Positions 1-9,029 of a stretch of 64,000 nucleotides of DNA are shown here, one piece after another. Each line of letters opens with the position of its first letter. The stretch's first letter is position 1. Source of the stretch: Aspidapion aeneum (lineage: Eukaryota > Arthropoda > Insecta > Coleoptera > Brentidae); NCBI GenBank assembly GCA_963576565.1, contig CAUYVT010000112.1, positions 1 through 64,000 on the forward strand, read 5' to 3'. Below the pieces are notes generated by a model. The model did no database searches, was not told the origin of the DNA, and saw only the letters and a list, made by a program, of their open reading frames with translations. The position numbers were made by a program, and so were the translations under genes.

Positions 1-48
1 GTGTATTGTCGCAAGCGTGGAGCCGTCGCACTCGACCACAAACGACGA

Positions 49-88
49 CGGCCCCGGCCGACACGGATGAACGTGTCGGCCGGGGCCG
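49..88. terminator. GC-rich hairpin, probable terminator
   Basis: A perfect 17-bp inverted repeat has arms at 49-65 and 72-88 around a 6-nt loop. It has no strong T tract on either side, although the leftward flank (CGTCGTCGTTTG) is weakly T-rich. It lies just beyond the stop at 106 of a minus-strand reading frame, so termination of leftward transcription is the simplest role. Confidence 0.6.
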
Positions 89-105
89 AGGAAAGCCAGA
101 GTGAG

Positions 106-417
106 CTACGAAATCGACTCCTGCAGTTCGCCGACGGTGTAGTCACCGATCGCGAGTCCGTGACGACGCAGCCCTCCAAAACGCTGACGCACGGTATAGG
201 AACAGTCATTCGTTGCGTTCGGCACCACCAGCGCGGCAACGTCCTTTTCGCTTCTACCGACACCAACTCGGTCGAGACCGAAATTGCCGCCTGATACGCA
301 CCCACGCACCGAAGGAACAAGCCTGCAGCCAACCGAGACACCCTCCGCGCAACCCCTGGGGGAACGGTAATTGAGTTGCAACGGCAATTGAGTTACGCCG
401 CCTAGCTTTCGAGGCAT
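106..417 (-). CDS. Possible small protein, start uncertain
   Basis: I do not recognise this protein. Its last ~55 residues (from LDRVGVGRSEKDVAALV to GDYTVGELQESIS) have ordinary protein composition and end 18 bp before the hairpin at 49-88, as expected for a real 3' end. The first ~45 residues look less like coding sequence, and no ATG with a ribosome site precedes the convincing part, so the true start is unknown or the gene is a 5'-truncated relic. The rest of 1-643 shows nothing else I can support. Confidence 0.22.
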   Translation of the reverse strand: MPRKLGGVTQLPLQLNYRSPRGCAEGVSVGCRLVPSVRGCVSGGNFGLDRVGVGRSEKDVAALVVPNATNDCSYTVRQRFGGLRRHGLAIGDYTVGELQESIS

Positions 418-643
418 CTAAGCTTCGCCGAAGGCGTCGCGATCGTGCGCTGATCGGTGAAAGGTAAACGATTGCCGGTCTCGATGTACTTCGCGCGCAG
501 CTGCCGCCGAAGCGCCTTTCATGCATGTTCGATCGCGCAGAGGTCGAGTTCTCTTTCTACAATACGGTGAATGTAGTTCAGCGACATAGCATTCGGCACG
601 GTGAACCCTCGCCGAATAGACAGCGCCTGTCGAACCGTCATAA

Positions 644-1184
644 TCAGTGAACTGACGAAGCCGCTCCCCCGCCCGACTCGGTGGCTGCGATACGGTAGTG
701 ACGGGAGAGTGCACCGTCATAAAATTCCTCGGTGTACTCCGCGAAGCCGATGCGCTCGGCCACGCGAATCGAGCTTTCGTTGGCGACATTCACACTCGCC
801 ACCAGCGGCACCGAGGACAACTCGCGATCGCGGAAGTTCACGATGGCCCGTGCAGCCTCGACCGCGTAGCCACGACCCCCACACCTCGGGACGGAATCGG
901 TAGCCGAGGTTCAGTACGTTCTCGCCGTGAAAGTCACGGACACGAATCCCAGTCAGCCCGATCACGTCTGAGTCGGGAGCGGTGGTCACCGCGCAATAGC
1001 CGAATCCGTGCTCCGCCCAGTGCTTCAACCATGCGTCGAACATCAAGCAAACCTGGACGGCGCTTGGCGGGTCCGGCTCGAACCGGGTCGTACGGGCATC
1101 GGTGTGCAGTTCCACCATCGTCGATCGGTCTTCTTCGCGCAACGGACGCAAGATCAACCGGGCAGTTTCGATGTCGGTGAACAC
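644..1184 (-). pseudogene. GNAT N-acetyltransferase, frameshifted
   Basis: This is a GCN5-related acetyltransferase of the RimJ/RimL type, which transfers acetyl from acetyl-CoA to an amine. The N-terminal part (ETARLILRPLREED start, then GYRFRPEVWG) reads in one frame from 1184. The C-terminal part (NVANESSIRVAERIGF, the family's AN-x-xS-x-x-VAE-x-GF acetyl-CoA loop) reads in another frame that stops at 644. The break lies in the run of five C (five G on the coding strand) at 876-880. Dropping one base would continue as GRGYAVEAARAIV, exactly the expected family sequence. It is either a recent pseudogene or a homopolymer sequencing error. The substrate is unknown. Confidence 0.75.
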
Positions 1185-1194
1185 AATCGCGAAA

Positions 1195-1950
1195 CTAGCT
1201 TAGCCTGGAGAAATCCGCTACGGCGGACCGCAGAAGCTCGGCGATTGCAGGCCAAGAGTCCTGAAGGTAGAAGTGGTGGCCCGGCATCAGTTCCAGTCGA
1301 AACCCGCCCGTTGTATGCGCGGACCACGCGCATAGTTCGTCTATTGACGTCGTCGGGTCTTCGGTCCCGCCGACCGCTACGATTGGACAGCTGAGCCGCG
1401 AGTCGCCGCGGGGACGGTAGGTTTCGCTGGCCTCGTAGTCGCTGCGTATCACTGGTAGCAGCATTTCCCGCATCTCAGCATTACCGAACACTGCAGCTGC
1501 TGTGCCGCCGAGTCGGATGACCTGTTCGATCAGCTTTTCGTCGTTCAACAGGTAGTTTGTCGTCATATCGACGACCGAAGGGGCGGGGCGGGCAGAGGCG
1601 ACCAGCGCGGCCGGCCCCGCGGACCCCAGGCGCTGGGCGACCTCGTAGGCGAGGATTGCGCCCATACTGTGACCGAGGAATATTTGCTGCCGCGACGACT
1701 CCGATAGGTTCCCGGCGATCCGGTCGGCGAGTTCGTGCAGTTCGGTAATCAGGGGCTCTCTGTGTCGGTCTTGACGGCCGGGATATTGGACACCGATCAC
1801 CCTTAGATCACCGTCTAGTTCAGTGGCCAAGGAGCGAAACGCGCTCGCCGAGCCACCAGAGTGCGGGAAACAAACAACGTCGACATTGTTCCGACCGAGC
1901 GGTTTTATAATTCTGAACCAGAGTGCCGCGGTGTCCGACCCAGCGTTCAC
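1195..1950 (-). CDS. Type II thioesterase of the NRPS/PKS cluster
   Basis: This is a free-standing alpha/beta-hydrolase thioesterase (TEII, GrsT-like). It acts in the cytoplasm and removes wrong or stalled acyl groups from carrier-protein phosphopantetheine arms. The family motifs are visible: CFPHSGGSAS near the N terminus, the nucleophile elbow GHSMGA (Ser near residue 92), the catalytic Asp in GGTEDPTTS, and the His in PGHHFYL. Length (~251 aa) is normal. I prefer the GTG at 1950, which follows an AAGGGCAGGG-like ribosome site, over the TTG at 1968. It is transcribed away from the biosynthetic operon and shares its promoter region, so it very likely serves the megasynthases next door. Confidence 0.9.
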   Translation of the reverse strand: MNAGSDTAALWFRIIKPLGRNNVDVVCFPHSGGSASAFRSLATELDGDLRVIGVQYPGRQDRHREPLITELHELADRIAGNLSESSRQQIFLGHSMGAILAYEVAQRLGSAGPAALVASARPAPSVVDMTTNYLLNDEKLIEQVIRLGGTAAAVFGNAEMREMLLPVIRSDYEASETYRPRGDSRLSCPIVAVGGTEDPTTSIDELCAWSAHTTGGFRLELMPGHHFYLQDSWPAIAELLRSAVADFSRLS

Positions 1951-2405
1951 GCTTTCCCTGCCCTTCAAATCGACATGATGCGCTGTCCTGAATCTGCGAG
2001 ACCGGACTCTAGCAGCACGCTACAAGATTTCTCGAAATAGGCGCTGCTGCCGATGATCCCGATTGATGGCTTCGGAATAGCCGCCATCTCCATGCGACTC
2101 CGATCGGATATCCAGCCGCGTGCAGTCAAGCAGTGCCGCTAGTGCGGCCAATTGCGCCATGGCCCAGGACGTCGTTGCTACCTCACTCGCACCTGATTCG
2201 GCTCGCGAACCGCGGCCCTCCGCAGCTGTTGCGGCATGCATCCCTGTCTACCGCTACGGACCTAGTGAGCCGTGACAATTGAGTGGACCGTGACGGACTC
2301 GCCCACTGAAGGCGCTGGTCACCACCAGCATGTCGTTGCCTCCTTCCATTGCAGATCCAATGGTTGATGCTTACACAGCCTTGCCTACCGAGCTTCTACG
2401 TGGGC

Positions 2406-2433
2406 GTGAAACCGTCCAACCGAGCGGTTTCAC
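2406..2433. promoter_or_regulatory. ARE-like palindromic operator 1
   Basis: A perfect 9-bp inverted repeat, GTGAAACCG (2406-2414) and CGGTTTCAC (2425-2433), is separated by 10 bp. Within it the shorter AACCG-AG-CGGTT palindrome (2418-2429) is nested. The size and the AAACC/GGTTT arms resemble autoregulatory elements bound by ArpA/ScbR-type gamma-butyrolactone receptors, and such a receptor is encoded at 20722. Binding is inferred. Confidence 0.5.
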
Positions 2434-2486
2434 GGATGGTGATATACAGTTTTCGAGGCAGCTGCCACGGCGGGGACCCCACACCC

Positions 2487-2510
2487 TGAAACCACCCAAC
2501 TGAGCGGTTT
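2487..2510. promoter_or_regulatory. ARE-like palindromic operator 2
   Basis: This is a second copy of the element, exactly 80 bp downstream of the first. TGAAACC, CCAAC and GAGCGGTTT recur at the same internal spacing (2487-2493, 2496-2500, 2502-2510). The outer arm is less symmetric than in copy 1 (AAACC/GGTTT only). It lies about 130 bp upstream of the ribosome site of the P450 gene. Confidence 0.5.
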
Positions 2511-2684
2511 GCTTATCCTCGTATCCGGCCAACGTCAGACGATCACTGAGTAAGAGCAGTTACCGAACATAAGTAGCTACTTGGCACGCCCAAGACGTAG
2601 GTACGGCGGCACATCTGCTGCCCAACGATCAAGGAGCAGGACATCACCGTCGATTACTCTTCCAACTCCGGGTGTCCGATCGAC

Positions 2685-3884
2685 TTGCGAACGGCCAGCC
2701 TCATCGACCCGTCGCTGTACAGCGACGGCAATGCTCACGCCGTCTGGCGTGCGCTGCGGCAGCTGGATGGGCTCGACTGGCGTCAGGTAGACGAAAGCCG
2801 AGGATTCTGGTCGATCGTCAGGTACGACGACACGGATTTCGTTTTACGGGACACCGCGACGTTCACCTCCGAACGTGGCACCCTCCTCGACCTGCTGGGC
2901 ACCGACGACCCTGCGGGCGGCCAGCAGCTCGCTGTCACTGACCCGCCCCGGCATACAGAGCGCCAGGCCCGCCTGAAGAAAGCTCTGGCGGTGAAGAACG
3001 TGGATCGGCAGCGGGAAGGTATCCGCGAGAAGGTCATTGATCTTCTCCAGCCGCTCGGCGAGGGCGGAACCTTCGATTTCGGCACTGCGATGCTTGCTCT
3101 GCCGATGTCCGTGACCGGAACCATGATGGGCCTGCCGGCGGCCGACTGGCCCTGGCTAAGCAGGCTCACCACTGTGTGTATCGCCGCTGACGATCCGGAG
3201 TTTCAGGATGAGGGAGGTAAGGAGGCAACTCTGCAGTCCGCGCACCGCGAACTGTTCGGCTATTTCCAGGACCTCATGCGGTTCCGCCGATCCGCTCCGG
3301 GCGATGACCTTCTCAGCGTGCTGATTACCACTGAATTCGAGGGCAGATCCATGTCCGCCGCCGAGATCGTAGCCAACTGCTACAGCCTGCTTCTCGGCGC
3401 AAACGTCACCACACCGCACGCACCAACGTTCGTGCTCGCCGAGTTCGCCGGCACCGACGTTCTTGCCGACTGGGCGGCACACCCGGAGGTCAACGCAACA
3501 GCCTACGAAGAGGCGCTGCGATGGGCGTCGCCTGTAAACCACGTACTCCGCTACGCGACTCGAGATGTCGAGATCCGCGGAACGGCGATTGCCGCTGGTG
3601 ACGCGGTCGTCGCATGGCTCGGCTCAGCTAACCGCGACGAAGATGTATTCCGAGACAGCCACGCCTTCGATATCCGACGCAAACCCAACAAGCACCTCGC
3701 GTTCGGTATCGGACCGCACTACTGCGTGGGTCACAGCGTTGCACGAATTACGGTGAGCGTCCTGTTCGAGGAATTGCTTGGCCGATACACCGACATTGCC
3801 TTAGCAGGCACGCCGGAGAGGCTGATTTCGAACTTTGCCTCCGGCTACAAGCACGTCCCGATCACTGCACGCCCTCGCACCTGA
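2685..3884 (+). CDS. Cytochrome P450, first gene of NRPS/PKS operon
   Basis: This is a class I bacterial P450 monooxygenase, probably tailoring the peptide or a carrier-bound amino acid. The heme-thiolate motif is FGIGPHYCVGH (Cys near residue 347) and the K-helix ExxR is EALR. The I-helix reads GANVTTPH, with Val where the usual acidic residue sits, so the proton-relay pair is altered. The start is doubtful. The TTG at 2685 has no ribosome site, whereas AAGGAG at 2631-2636 is ideally placed before an in-frame ATC at 2643, giving 14 more residues (ITVDYSSNSGCPID) typical of P450 N termini. The original start may be an ATC codon or a mutated ATG. It ends 24 bp before the next gene. Confidence 0.9.
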   Translation: MRTASLIDPSLYSDGNAHAVWRALRQLDGLDWRQVDESRGFWSIVRYDDTDFVLRDTATFTSERGTLLDLLGTDDPAGGQQLAVTDPPRHTERQARLKKALAVKNVDRQREGIREKVIDLLQPLGEGGTFDFGTAMLALPMSVTGTMMGLPAADWPWLSRLTTVCIAADDPEFQDEGGKEATLQSAHRELFGYFQDLMRFRRSAPGDDLLSVLITTEFEGRSMSAAEIVANCYSLLLGANVTTPHAPTFVLAEFAGTDVLADWAAHPEVNATAYEEALRWASPVNHVLRYATRDVEIRGTAIAAGDAVVAWLGSANRDEDVFRDSHAFDIRRKPNKHLAFGIGPHYCVGHSVARITVSVLFEELLGRYTDIALAGTPERLISNFASGYKHVPITARPRT

Positions 3885-3908
3885 CCGGTAGTACGAAAGG
3901 AGGCTCCC

Positions 3909-5567
3909 TTGCCGACAAACGACACAGCGTCGCCGGTGTGGTATTCGACGAATCCGGCACAGAAGGGCCTATGGGTGCTGGATCGCGTCGAGCAGTTGCG
4001 GCGTACCAGCATGATTCCGACCGTTGTCGAGTTCGTCAGCCCGATCGACCACGCACTGCTCATCACGGCCGTCCGGCGGGTTTTGGGAAGGCATCCGTCG
4101 TTGCGGTCACGGTTCCGGCTCGACGCCGATGGCAAGCGGATCGAATACCACACAGACGGAGATCCTGCTGATGCCGGCTTCATCGACGTCGAAGCCGACG
4201 GCTGGTCGCCCGACGATCTCGATCGGTTGCTGGAAGTGCTGTGTTACGAGCCGTTCGACCTCGCTAACGAGCCGCCGGTGCGTGCTGAGGTAATCCGCAT
4301 CGATGCGACTCGCACGCTCTTGATCTTCAGCGTCCATCACATTGTCTGCGACGGCTGGTCTCGCACGCTCCTGATGGCCGAAATAGCCGAGGTATACCGC
4401 GCATCCGCCGCCGGAACCGATCCTGTTCTCAGTTCGCCGCCGCACCCCTCCGAAGTCGTCACAATGGCAAATCCGGTCGATGCGGCCGAGCGGGTGCCAG
4501 AAATCGTCGACCGCCTGAGGGGTGTGCCGATGGGTGACGGGATTCCGTTCCGCCGCAGCACAGACGACACATCGCTAGCCGGGGCGTCGCAGTCATCGGA
4601 GTTCGACGAGGAACTCACCGAGGCGTTGATGACCGCGGCGGCGGCAGAAGGCTGCACACCGTTCATGGCGGCGGTCGCGCTCCTAGCGAGCACACTTGCC
4701 CGTACCGGAGAGCAGCGAGACTTTCTTTTCGCGTTCGGCTGGCCCGGACGCGAAGACCCTGCTGCAGCCGAGGCGATCGGCATGTTCATGAACACTGCTG
4801 TCCTACGCGTGCAAATCGGAGAGACGGCCACCTGGCGTGACCTGCTTCGGGAGACCCGGGCCGCGGCGATGGAGGCATTCATTGACGCTGACGTCCCACT
4901 TGACGCCGTAACTGCAGGACTGCGACCCAATCGCGATGTGATTTGGCCGCCTCTCTCGACAGTGCTTGTCAATATGACTGAGGTGCCCGCCGATATGGTG
5001 CTGGGCCCCGACCTCACCGGCAAGCTGGTGCCGCTGCCTTCACTGCACATGAAGTACGACCTGGGTCTGTTCGTCCGTCTTCTCGGCTCAGGTAGCCGAA
5101 AGCGCCTCGAACTCTCCGTTGACTACACCAAAGCTTTGTACGCCCACGACGACATCGCCGGACTGTTCGCCGATCTCCGGCGCAGCGCAAAAGATCTCAC
5201 CCACTCACTGGAGGACACCGTGACCGAGCAACCATCTCCCACAACCGATTTGACCACTGCCGAGGGCCGTATCGGTCTCGTTCGAGACCTCTGGCTGGAG
5301 GTACTCAAACTCGACAACGTAGCCGACGACGTGAGCTTCTTCGACGTCGGTGGCGACTCTTTGCTGCTCATTGTGCTCGTCGAGAAGCTGAGTGAAGCCA
5401 CCGGTCAACCGATTCGGACGACCGACCTCTTTCGTGCCGGCACGATCAAAAGCCAGGCTGAATTGCTTGTCGCACCGCCGAAACCGACCACGAGCCGCCC
5501 GGCCAGTGGAAGTTCCCGCGACCGCCTGCTCGATGCTGCGCGAAGCCGAAGTGCCGTCAACGACTGA
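3909..5567 (+). CDS. NRPS, condensation-carrier (C-T) didomain
   Basis: This is a two-domain non-ribosomal peptide synthetase. The condensation domain fills residues 1-~430 with the catalytic HHIVCDGW (HHxxxDG, near residue 143). The carrier domain at ~455-530 has the phosphopantetheine site GGDSLL. There is no adenylation domain, so its carrier must be loaded in trans, with the A-T protein encoded at 16999 as the obvious candidate. The TTG start at 3909 is supported by a strong AAAGGAGG site 6 nt upstream. It follows the P450 gene closely and precedes the T-C-A-T gene by 48 bp. Confidence 0.92.
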   Translation: MPTNDTASPVWYSTNPAQKGLWVLDRVEQLRRTSMIPTVVEFVSPIDHALLITAVRRVLGRHPSLRSRFRLDADGKRIEYHTDGDPADAGFIDVEADGWSPDDLDRLLEVLCYEPFDLANEPPVRAEVIRIDATRTLLIFSVHHIVCDGWSRTLLMAEIAEVYRASAAGTDPVLSSPPHPSEVVTMANPVDAAERVPEIVDRLRGVPMGDGIPFRRSTDDTSLAGASQSSEFDEELTEALMTAAAAEGCTPFMAAVALLASTLARTGEQRDFLFAFGWPGREDPAAAEAIGMFMNTAVLRVQIGETATWRDLLRETRAAAMEAFIDADVPLDAVTAGLRPNRDVIWPPLSTVLVNMTEVPADMVLGPDLTGKLVPLPSLHMKYDLGLFVRLLGSGSRKRLELSVDYTKALYAHDDIAGLFADLRRSAKDLTHSLEDTVTEQPSPTTDLTTAEGRIGLVRDLWLEVLKLDNVADDVSFFDVGGDSLLLIVLVEKLSEATGQPIRTTDLFRAGTIKSQAELLVAPPKPTTSRPASGSSRDRLLDAARSRSAVND

Positions 5568-5615
5568 CCCCAAATCGCCTCAGGCCGCCCGTCCTCCGTT
5601 AGGAAAGCACCACCA

Positions 5616-8600
5616 ATGACGCTTGAAGAGCTTGCTGTGACTGTGCTCGAGACCGAAGATGCCGCCCCCTTCGGAACGCTGACGTTCATCGAACTGGGCG
5701 GCGACTCGCTCAGTGCTATGCGGTTCGCGGCGCTGGCACAAGAGCGTTTCGGAGTACAGATTGCAGTGACGCCTCTACTCGGTGACGTCCCGCTAGCCAC
5801 AGTTCTTGCCGAAGCCGAAGCCGAAGCCGAAGCCGAGGCCGAGGCCCGCCCCGCAGCAGTCGCCTGTGTAGATAGCTCCCTGCAGGAATCCCTTCCGGGG
5901 CTCTCGCACAGCCAGCGTGGGATGTTCCTCATTGAGAGCATCACCGGCGGCTCTCCCTACAATCTGGTCTTTACTGTCTTCACCGAGCACGGCACTTTGG
6001 ACTCCGATCGGCTCGAAACGGCTATCGCTGCTACCGCAGCACGGCACGAAGGGCTTCGGACCGTGTTCACCGAGGCCGACACCGGGACCACCCCGTTAGT
6101 GCTAGGCGTTGATCACCGGACGAAGATCGATCGCTTCATCTTCGACGGCAGCGAAGCGCGGTTCGACGACCACGTGCGGGCGGTCACGGCTACGGAGGCA
6201 AGTAGACCGTTCGACCTGCACATAGCTCCAGCCGTGCGGTTCCTGCATTTCGCCCACCCGTCCGGACGGCAGGCACTCGTGCTGACCGCACACCATATGG
6301 TGCTGGATGGACTGTCAGTCGGCCTCGTTCTGACCGAGATATTTCGTCGCTACGAGGGCGAAACGAATTTCACACCTGGAATTCCGTTGAGCGCTCTGAT
6401 CAGCCACCAGGAGCGTCAGCGAGAGGCCGGTGTCTGGGACGAGCAGGCCGCGTTCTGGACCAAACACCTCCGAGATTGCCCAGCGGTGCTTGAACTGCCC
6501 GCCGACAGCCAGCGTCCACCAGTCCAAGACGCGGGAGGTGCGCGCTCCCCGCTAGATCTCGGCCCAGCGTTCACCGACGCGGTCACTACACGCGCCCGCG
6601 AGCTTGGAATCACAACGTTTTCCCTGCTACTCGGGGCTTTTGGGCTCGCTCTGAGCCGGATTACCAGTGCACGCGACCTGCTAGTCGGCGTGCCGTTGGT
6701 CGGTCGTGCGACTGAGGAGCTGCGAGAACTGGTCGGTGTGGCCGGCAACCTTGTACCGGTGCGTATTGTCGTCGACGATTCGGCGAGCACCGAGGACTAC
6801 CTGCGAGCGGTCCACCGCTCGCTGACATTGAGCATCGATCACGGGCAGCTGCCGTTCGAGGAGCTTGTCGCACGTCTTGGCATCGAGCGGACCATCGGGT
6901 GCCACCCTCTGGTCCAGGCCTGTTTCGGAATGCACGACCAGCTCGTTCCACAGCGCCTGACGGCAGGCGGCACACAGCTCCGGGTAGAGGAAGGCCACGG
7001 TGGAGGCGCGCAATTCGACCTGACGCTCTTGATCGGCCAGTCGAACCCATCGATCGCCGGACACCTTGAGTACGCCACCGCTGTCTGGAACGACCGGGAG
7101 GCCGAGGGTTTCGGTACAACGTTCGTCGCGGCCGCTCACGAGTTGGCCACCGAAACCAGCTCACTGGTGGATCTGCGATGCCTGACTTCGGCTGCGCAGG
7201 CTCAGCTCGCCGCGATCAACGACGTACGCGCTGAGTTTCCTGCGACATCGATCGATGCGCTCTTCCGTGAAGTTGCACAGGCCCACCCCCAGTCGGTCGC
7301 AGTACGCGAAGGCGAACTCCATGTGACCTATGCTCAGCTCGCCGCGGCGGCCGTAGAACAGGCCCGTCTGCTACGCGCTGCCGGAGTGCGCACGGGAGAC
7401 AGGGTCTTGCTGGCTGTTGACCGTTCGATCGCGGAAGCCGTTGCAGTGCTGGGCATCACGACTGTGGGTGCCGCGTACGTCGGTATCGACTTGAGTCTGC
7501 CATCCGCACACATTGCCCAAATCATCGGTAAGTCCGGTCCGACGGCGATCGTCACGGCGTCCGCAGTGGACACGGGCACCCACGAAGCACTACGCGCAGT
7601 TCCAGTGGTGACCGCTTGGGAACCGAAGTGGTCGACCGAGTTCGCCCCGACGACCGAGCTCGCGGACTGGGTACCCGCCGATCCGACCCGGCAGGCTTAC
7701 ATTGCGTTTACCTCTGGCTCCACTGGCGAGCCGAAGGGTGTCAGTGTTCCCCACCGCGCCATCGTCCGGCTGGTTCACGAAGCGACCTACGTCCGCACAG
7801 GGCCCGGTGAGACGATGCTGCGCCTGGCACCACTAGCTTTCGACGCCTCTACCTTGGAGCTGTGGGGAGCGCTGCTGACCGGTGCCACATTGGAGGTCTA
7901 CCCAGCTGAATTGCTGCCGTCCCCAACTAAGTTGGGCGAATTTATGAGAACTCGCGGAGTGACCGTCGCGTGGCTGACTGCAGGTCTGTTCCGGTTGGTC
8001 GAGGAATTCGCGCCGGAAGCCTTCAGTGGGCTGAAGCAACTACTGACCGGCGGCGACGTTGTGCCGCACGACCATGCCGCACGGGCTCTTACCCGCCATC
8101 CCGGTTTGATTATAACCAATGGCTATGGCCCGACGGAGAACACAACGTTCACCACCACTCATTCCGTCTCCGACCCAGCAGATATTACTGGCCCTCTACC
8201 GATCGGCACCCCGATTCCGGGAACACATGTGTACGTACTGGACGAGCGAGGCAGGCGGGTACCACCAGGCGCAATCGGCGAACTCTACACCGGCGGTGCA
8301 GGATTGGCTGACGGGTACATCGGCGACGAGGTCGAGACCGGGCGACGCTTCGGACGATTCAGCCCGGACGTGCCCGAGCGGCTCTACCGGACAGGCGACA
8401 TCGTGCGCCTCGACACCCGCGGTCGACTCGTATTCCTCGATCGTGTCGACGATCAGGTCAAACTGCGCGGCTACCGCATCGAACTCAGTGCGATCAGTGA
8501 TGCCCTCAAAGAACATCCTGGGGTCAAGGATGCCGTCGTCGTCGTTGTAGGTGGCAATACTGCAGAGAAACGGCTGGCTGCGGCGGTTGTGCTGGCACCA

Positions 8601-9029
8601 GGCACGGCGACCGACACGAGCGAACTGAAACAGGCGCTGTCTGATCGCCTGCCCGCCTACATGGTCCCTGCGCTGTGGACGGTGGTGGAGTCGATTCCGT
8701 TGACTGCGAACGGGAAAGTAGACCGGAACGCAATCACCGCTGGTGCGGCACCGGCCATGAAGGCTAGCGCACCATCTGCTCCCGGACTCGAACGGATCAT
8801 TGCGATCTTCGCCTCAGCAATCGAGACCACCGGCAACCCCTCCGCCGAACGCCCCGCGGTTGACGCCGACACCGATTTCTTTGCCCACGGTGGCACGTCG
8901 TCCAGTGCGGGACAGCTGATCCGACTCATCAAGGATGAATTGGCGATACCACTGCGGTTGCGCGAATTTCTCCTCACTCCAACCCCCGCAGGCATCCACC
9001 GTATTGCCGAAAAAGCACAGCTCCGATGA
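5616..9029 (+). CDS. NRPS, T-C-A-T module (valine-like A domain)
   Basis: Domains in order are: an N-terminal carrier (LGGDS, Ser31), an Ala-Glu repeat linker (~65-77), condensation (HHMVLDG at 226-232), adenylation (~560-1040; FTSGSTGEPKG near 697, NGYGPTE near 835, YRTGD near 923, LRGYRIEL near 951, NGKVDRN near 1032) and a carrier (HGGTSS near 1091). Aligning to GrsA by eye, I read the specificity code as DALWLGGTFK, one substitution from the classic valine code DAFWLGGTFK, so a valine-like residue is predicted. Starting with a carrier is unusual: this T may receive a residue from another protein, or form a tandem carrier with the preceding C-T. The stop overlaps the next start by 4 bp (ATGA). 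Confidence 0.93.
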   Translation: MTLEELAVTVLETEDAAPFGTLTFIELGGDSLSAMRFAALAQERFGVQIAVTPLLGDVPLATVLAEAEAEAEAEAEARPAAVACVDSSLQESLPGLSHSQRGMFLIESITGGSPYNLVFTVFTEHGTLDSDRLETAIAATAARHEGLRTVFTEADTGTTPLVLGVDHRTKIDRFIFDGSEARFDDHVRAVTATEASRPFDLHIAPAVRFLHFAHPSGRQALVLTAHHMVLDGLSVGLVLTEIFRRYEGETNFTPGIPLSALISHQERQREAGVWDEQAAFWTKHLRDCPAVLELPADSQRPPVQDAGGARSPLDLGPAFTDAVTTRARELGITTFSLLLGAFGLALSRITSARDLLVGVPLVGRATEELRELVGVAGNLVPVRIVVDDSASTEDYLRAVHRSLTLSIDHGQLPFEELVARLGIERTIGCHPLVQACFGMHDQLVPQRLTAGGTQLRVEEGHGGGAQFDLTLLIGQSNPSIAGHLEYATAVWNDREAEGFGTTFVAAAHELATETSSLVDLRCLTSAAQAQLAAINDVRAEFPATSIDALFREVAQAHPQSVAVREGELHVTYAQLAAAAVEQARLLRAAGVRTGDRVLLAVDRSIAEAVAVLGITTVGAAYVGIDLSLPSAHIAQIIGKSGPTAIVTASAVDTGTHEALRAVPVVTAWEPKWSTEFAPTTELADWVPADPTRQAYIAFTSGSTGEPKGVSVPHRAIVRLVHEATYVRTGPGETMLRLAPLAFDASTLELWGALLTGATLEVYPAELLPSPTKLGEFMRTRGVTVAWLTAGLFRLVEEFAPEAFSGLKQLLTGGDVVPHDHAARALTRHPGLIITNGYGPTENTTFTTTHSVSDPADITGPLPIGTPIPGTHVYVLDERGRRVPPGAIGELYTGGAGLADGYIGDEVETGRRFGRFSPDVPERLYRTGDIVRLDTRGRLVFLDRVDDQVKLRGYRIELSAISDALKEHPGVKDAVVVVVGGNTAEKRLAAAVVLAPGTATDTSELKQALSDRLPAYMVPALWTVVESIPLTANGKVDRNAITAGAAPAMKASAPSAPGLERIIAIFASAIETTGNPSAERPAVDADTDFFAHGGTSSSAGQLIRLIKDELAIPLRLREFLLTPTPAGIHRIAEKAQLR
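5811..5846 (+). repeat. GCCGAA/GCCGAG hexanucleotide tandem repeat
   Basis: A six-base unit (GCCGAA, changing to GCCGAG in the last copies) repeats about six times inside the T-C-A-T gene. It encodes an alternating Ala-Glu stretch in the linker between the first carrier and the condensation domain. It keeps the reading frame whatever the copy number, so slippage would only change linker length. Confidence 0.85.

Larger units (their letters stand above)
1969..2642. other. Divergent intergenic control region
   Basis: This stretch separates the divergent thioesterase and P450 genes. A 73-codon minus-strand frame at 2020-2241 has no recognisable homology, so I do not call it. The notable content is the pair of palindromic elements at 2406-2433 and 2487-2510. 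It is the likely promoter region for both the operon and the thioesterase. Confidence 0.6.

Noticed and set aside
1891..1906. Third copy of the GACCGAGCGGTTTT core inside the thioesterase gene
   Set aside because: It encodes conserved coding residues (PLGRN on the minus strand) and lacks the outer symmetric arms, so it is probably coincidental.
2020..2241. 73-codon minus-strand frame in the divergent promoter region
   Set aside because: No family features, no ribosome site, and composition like random high-GC DNA.
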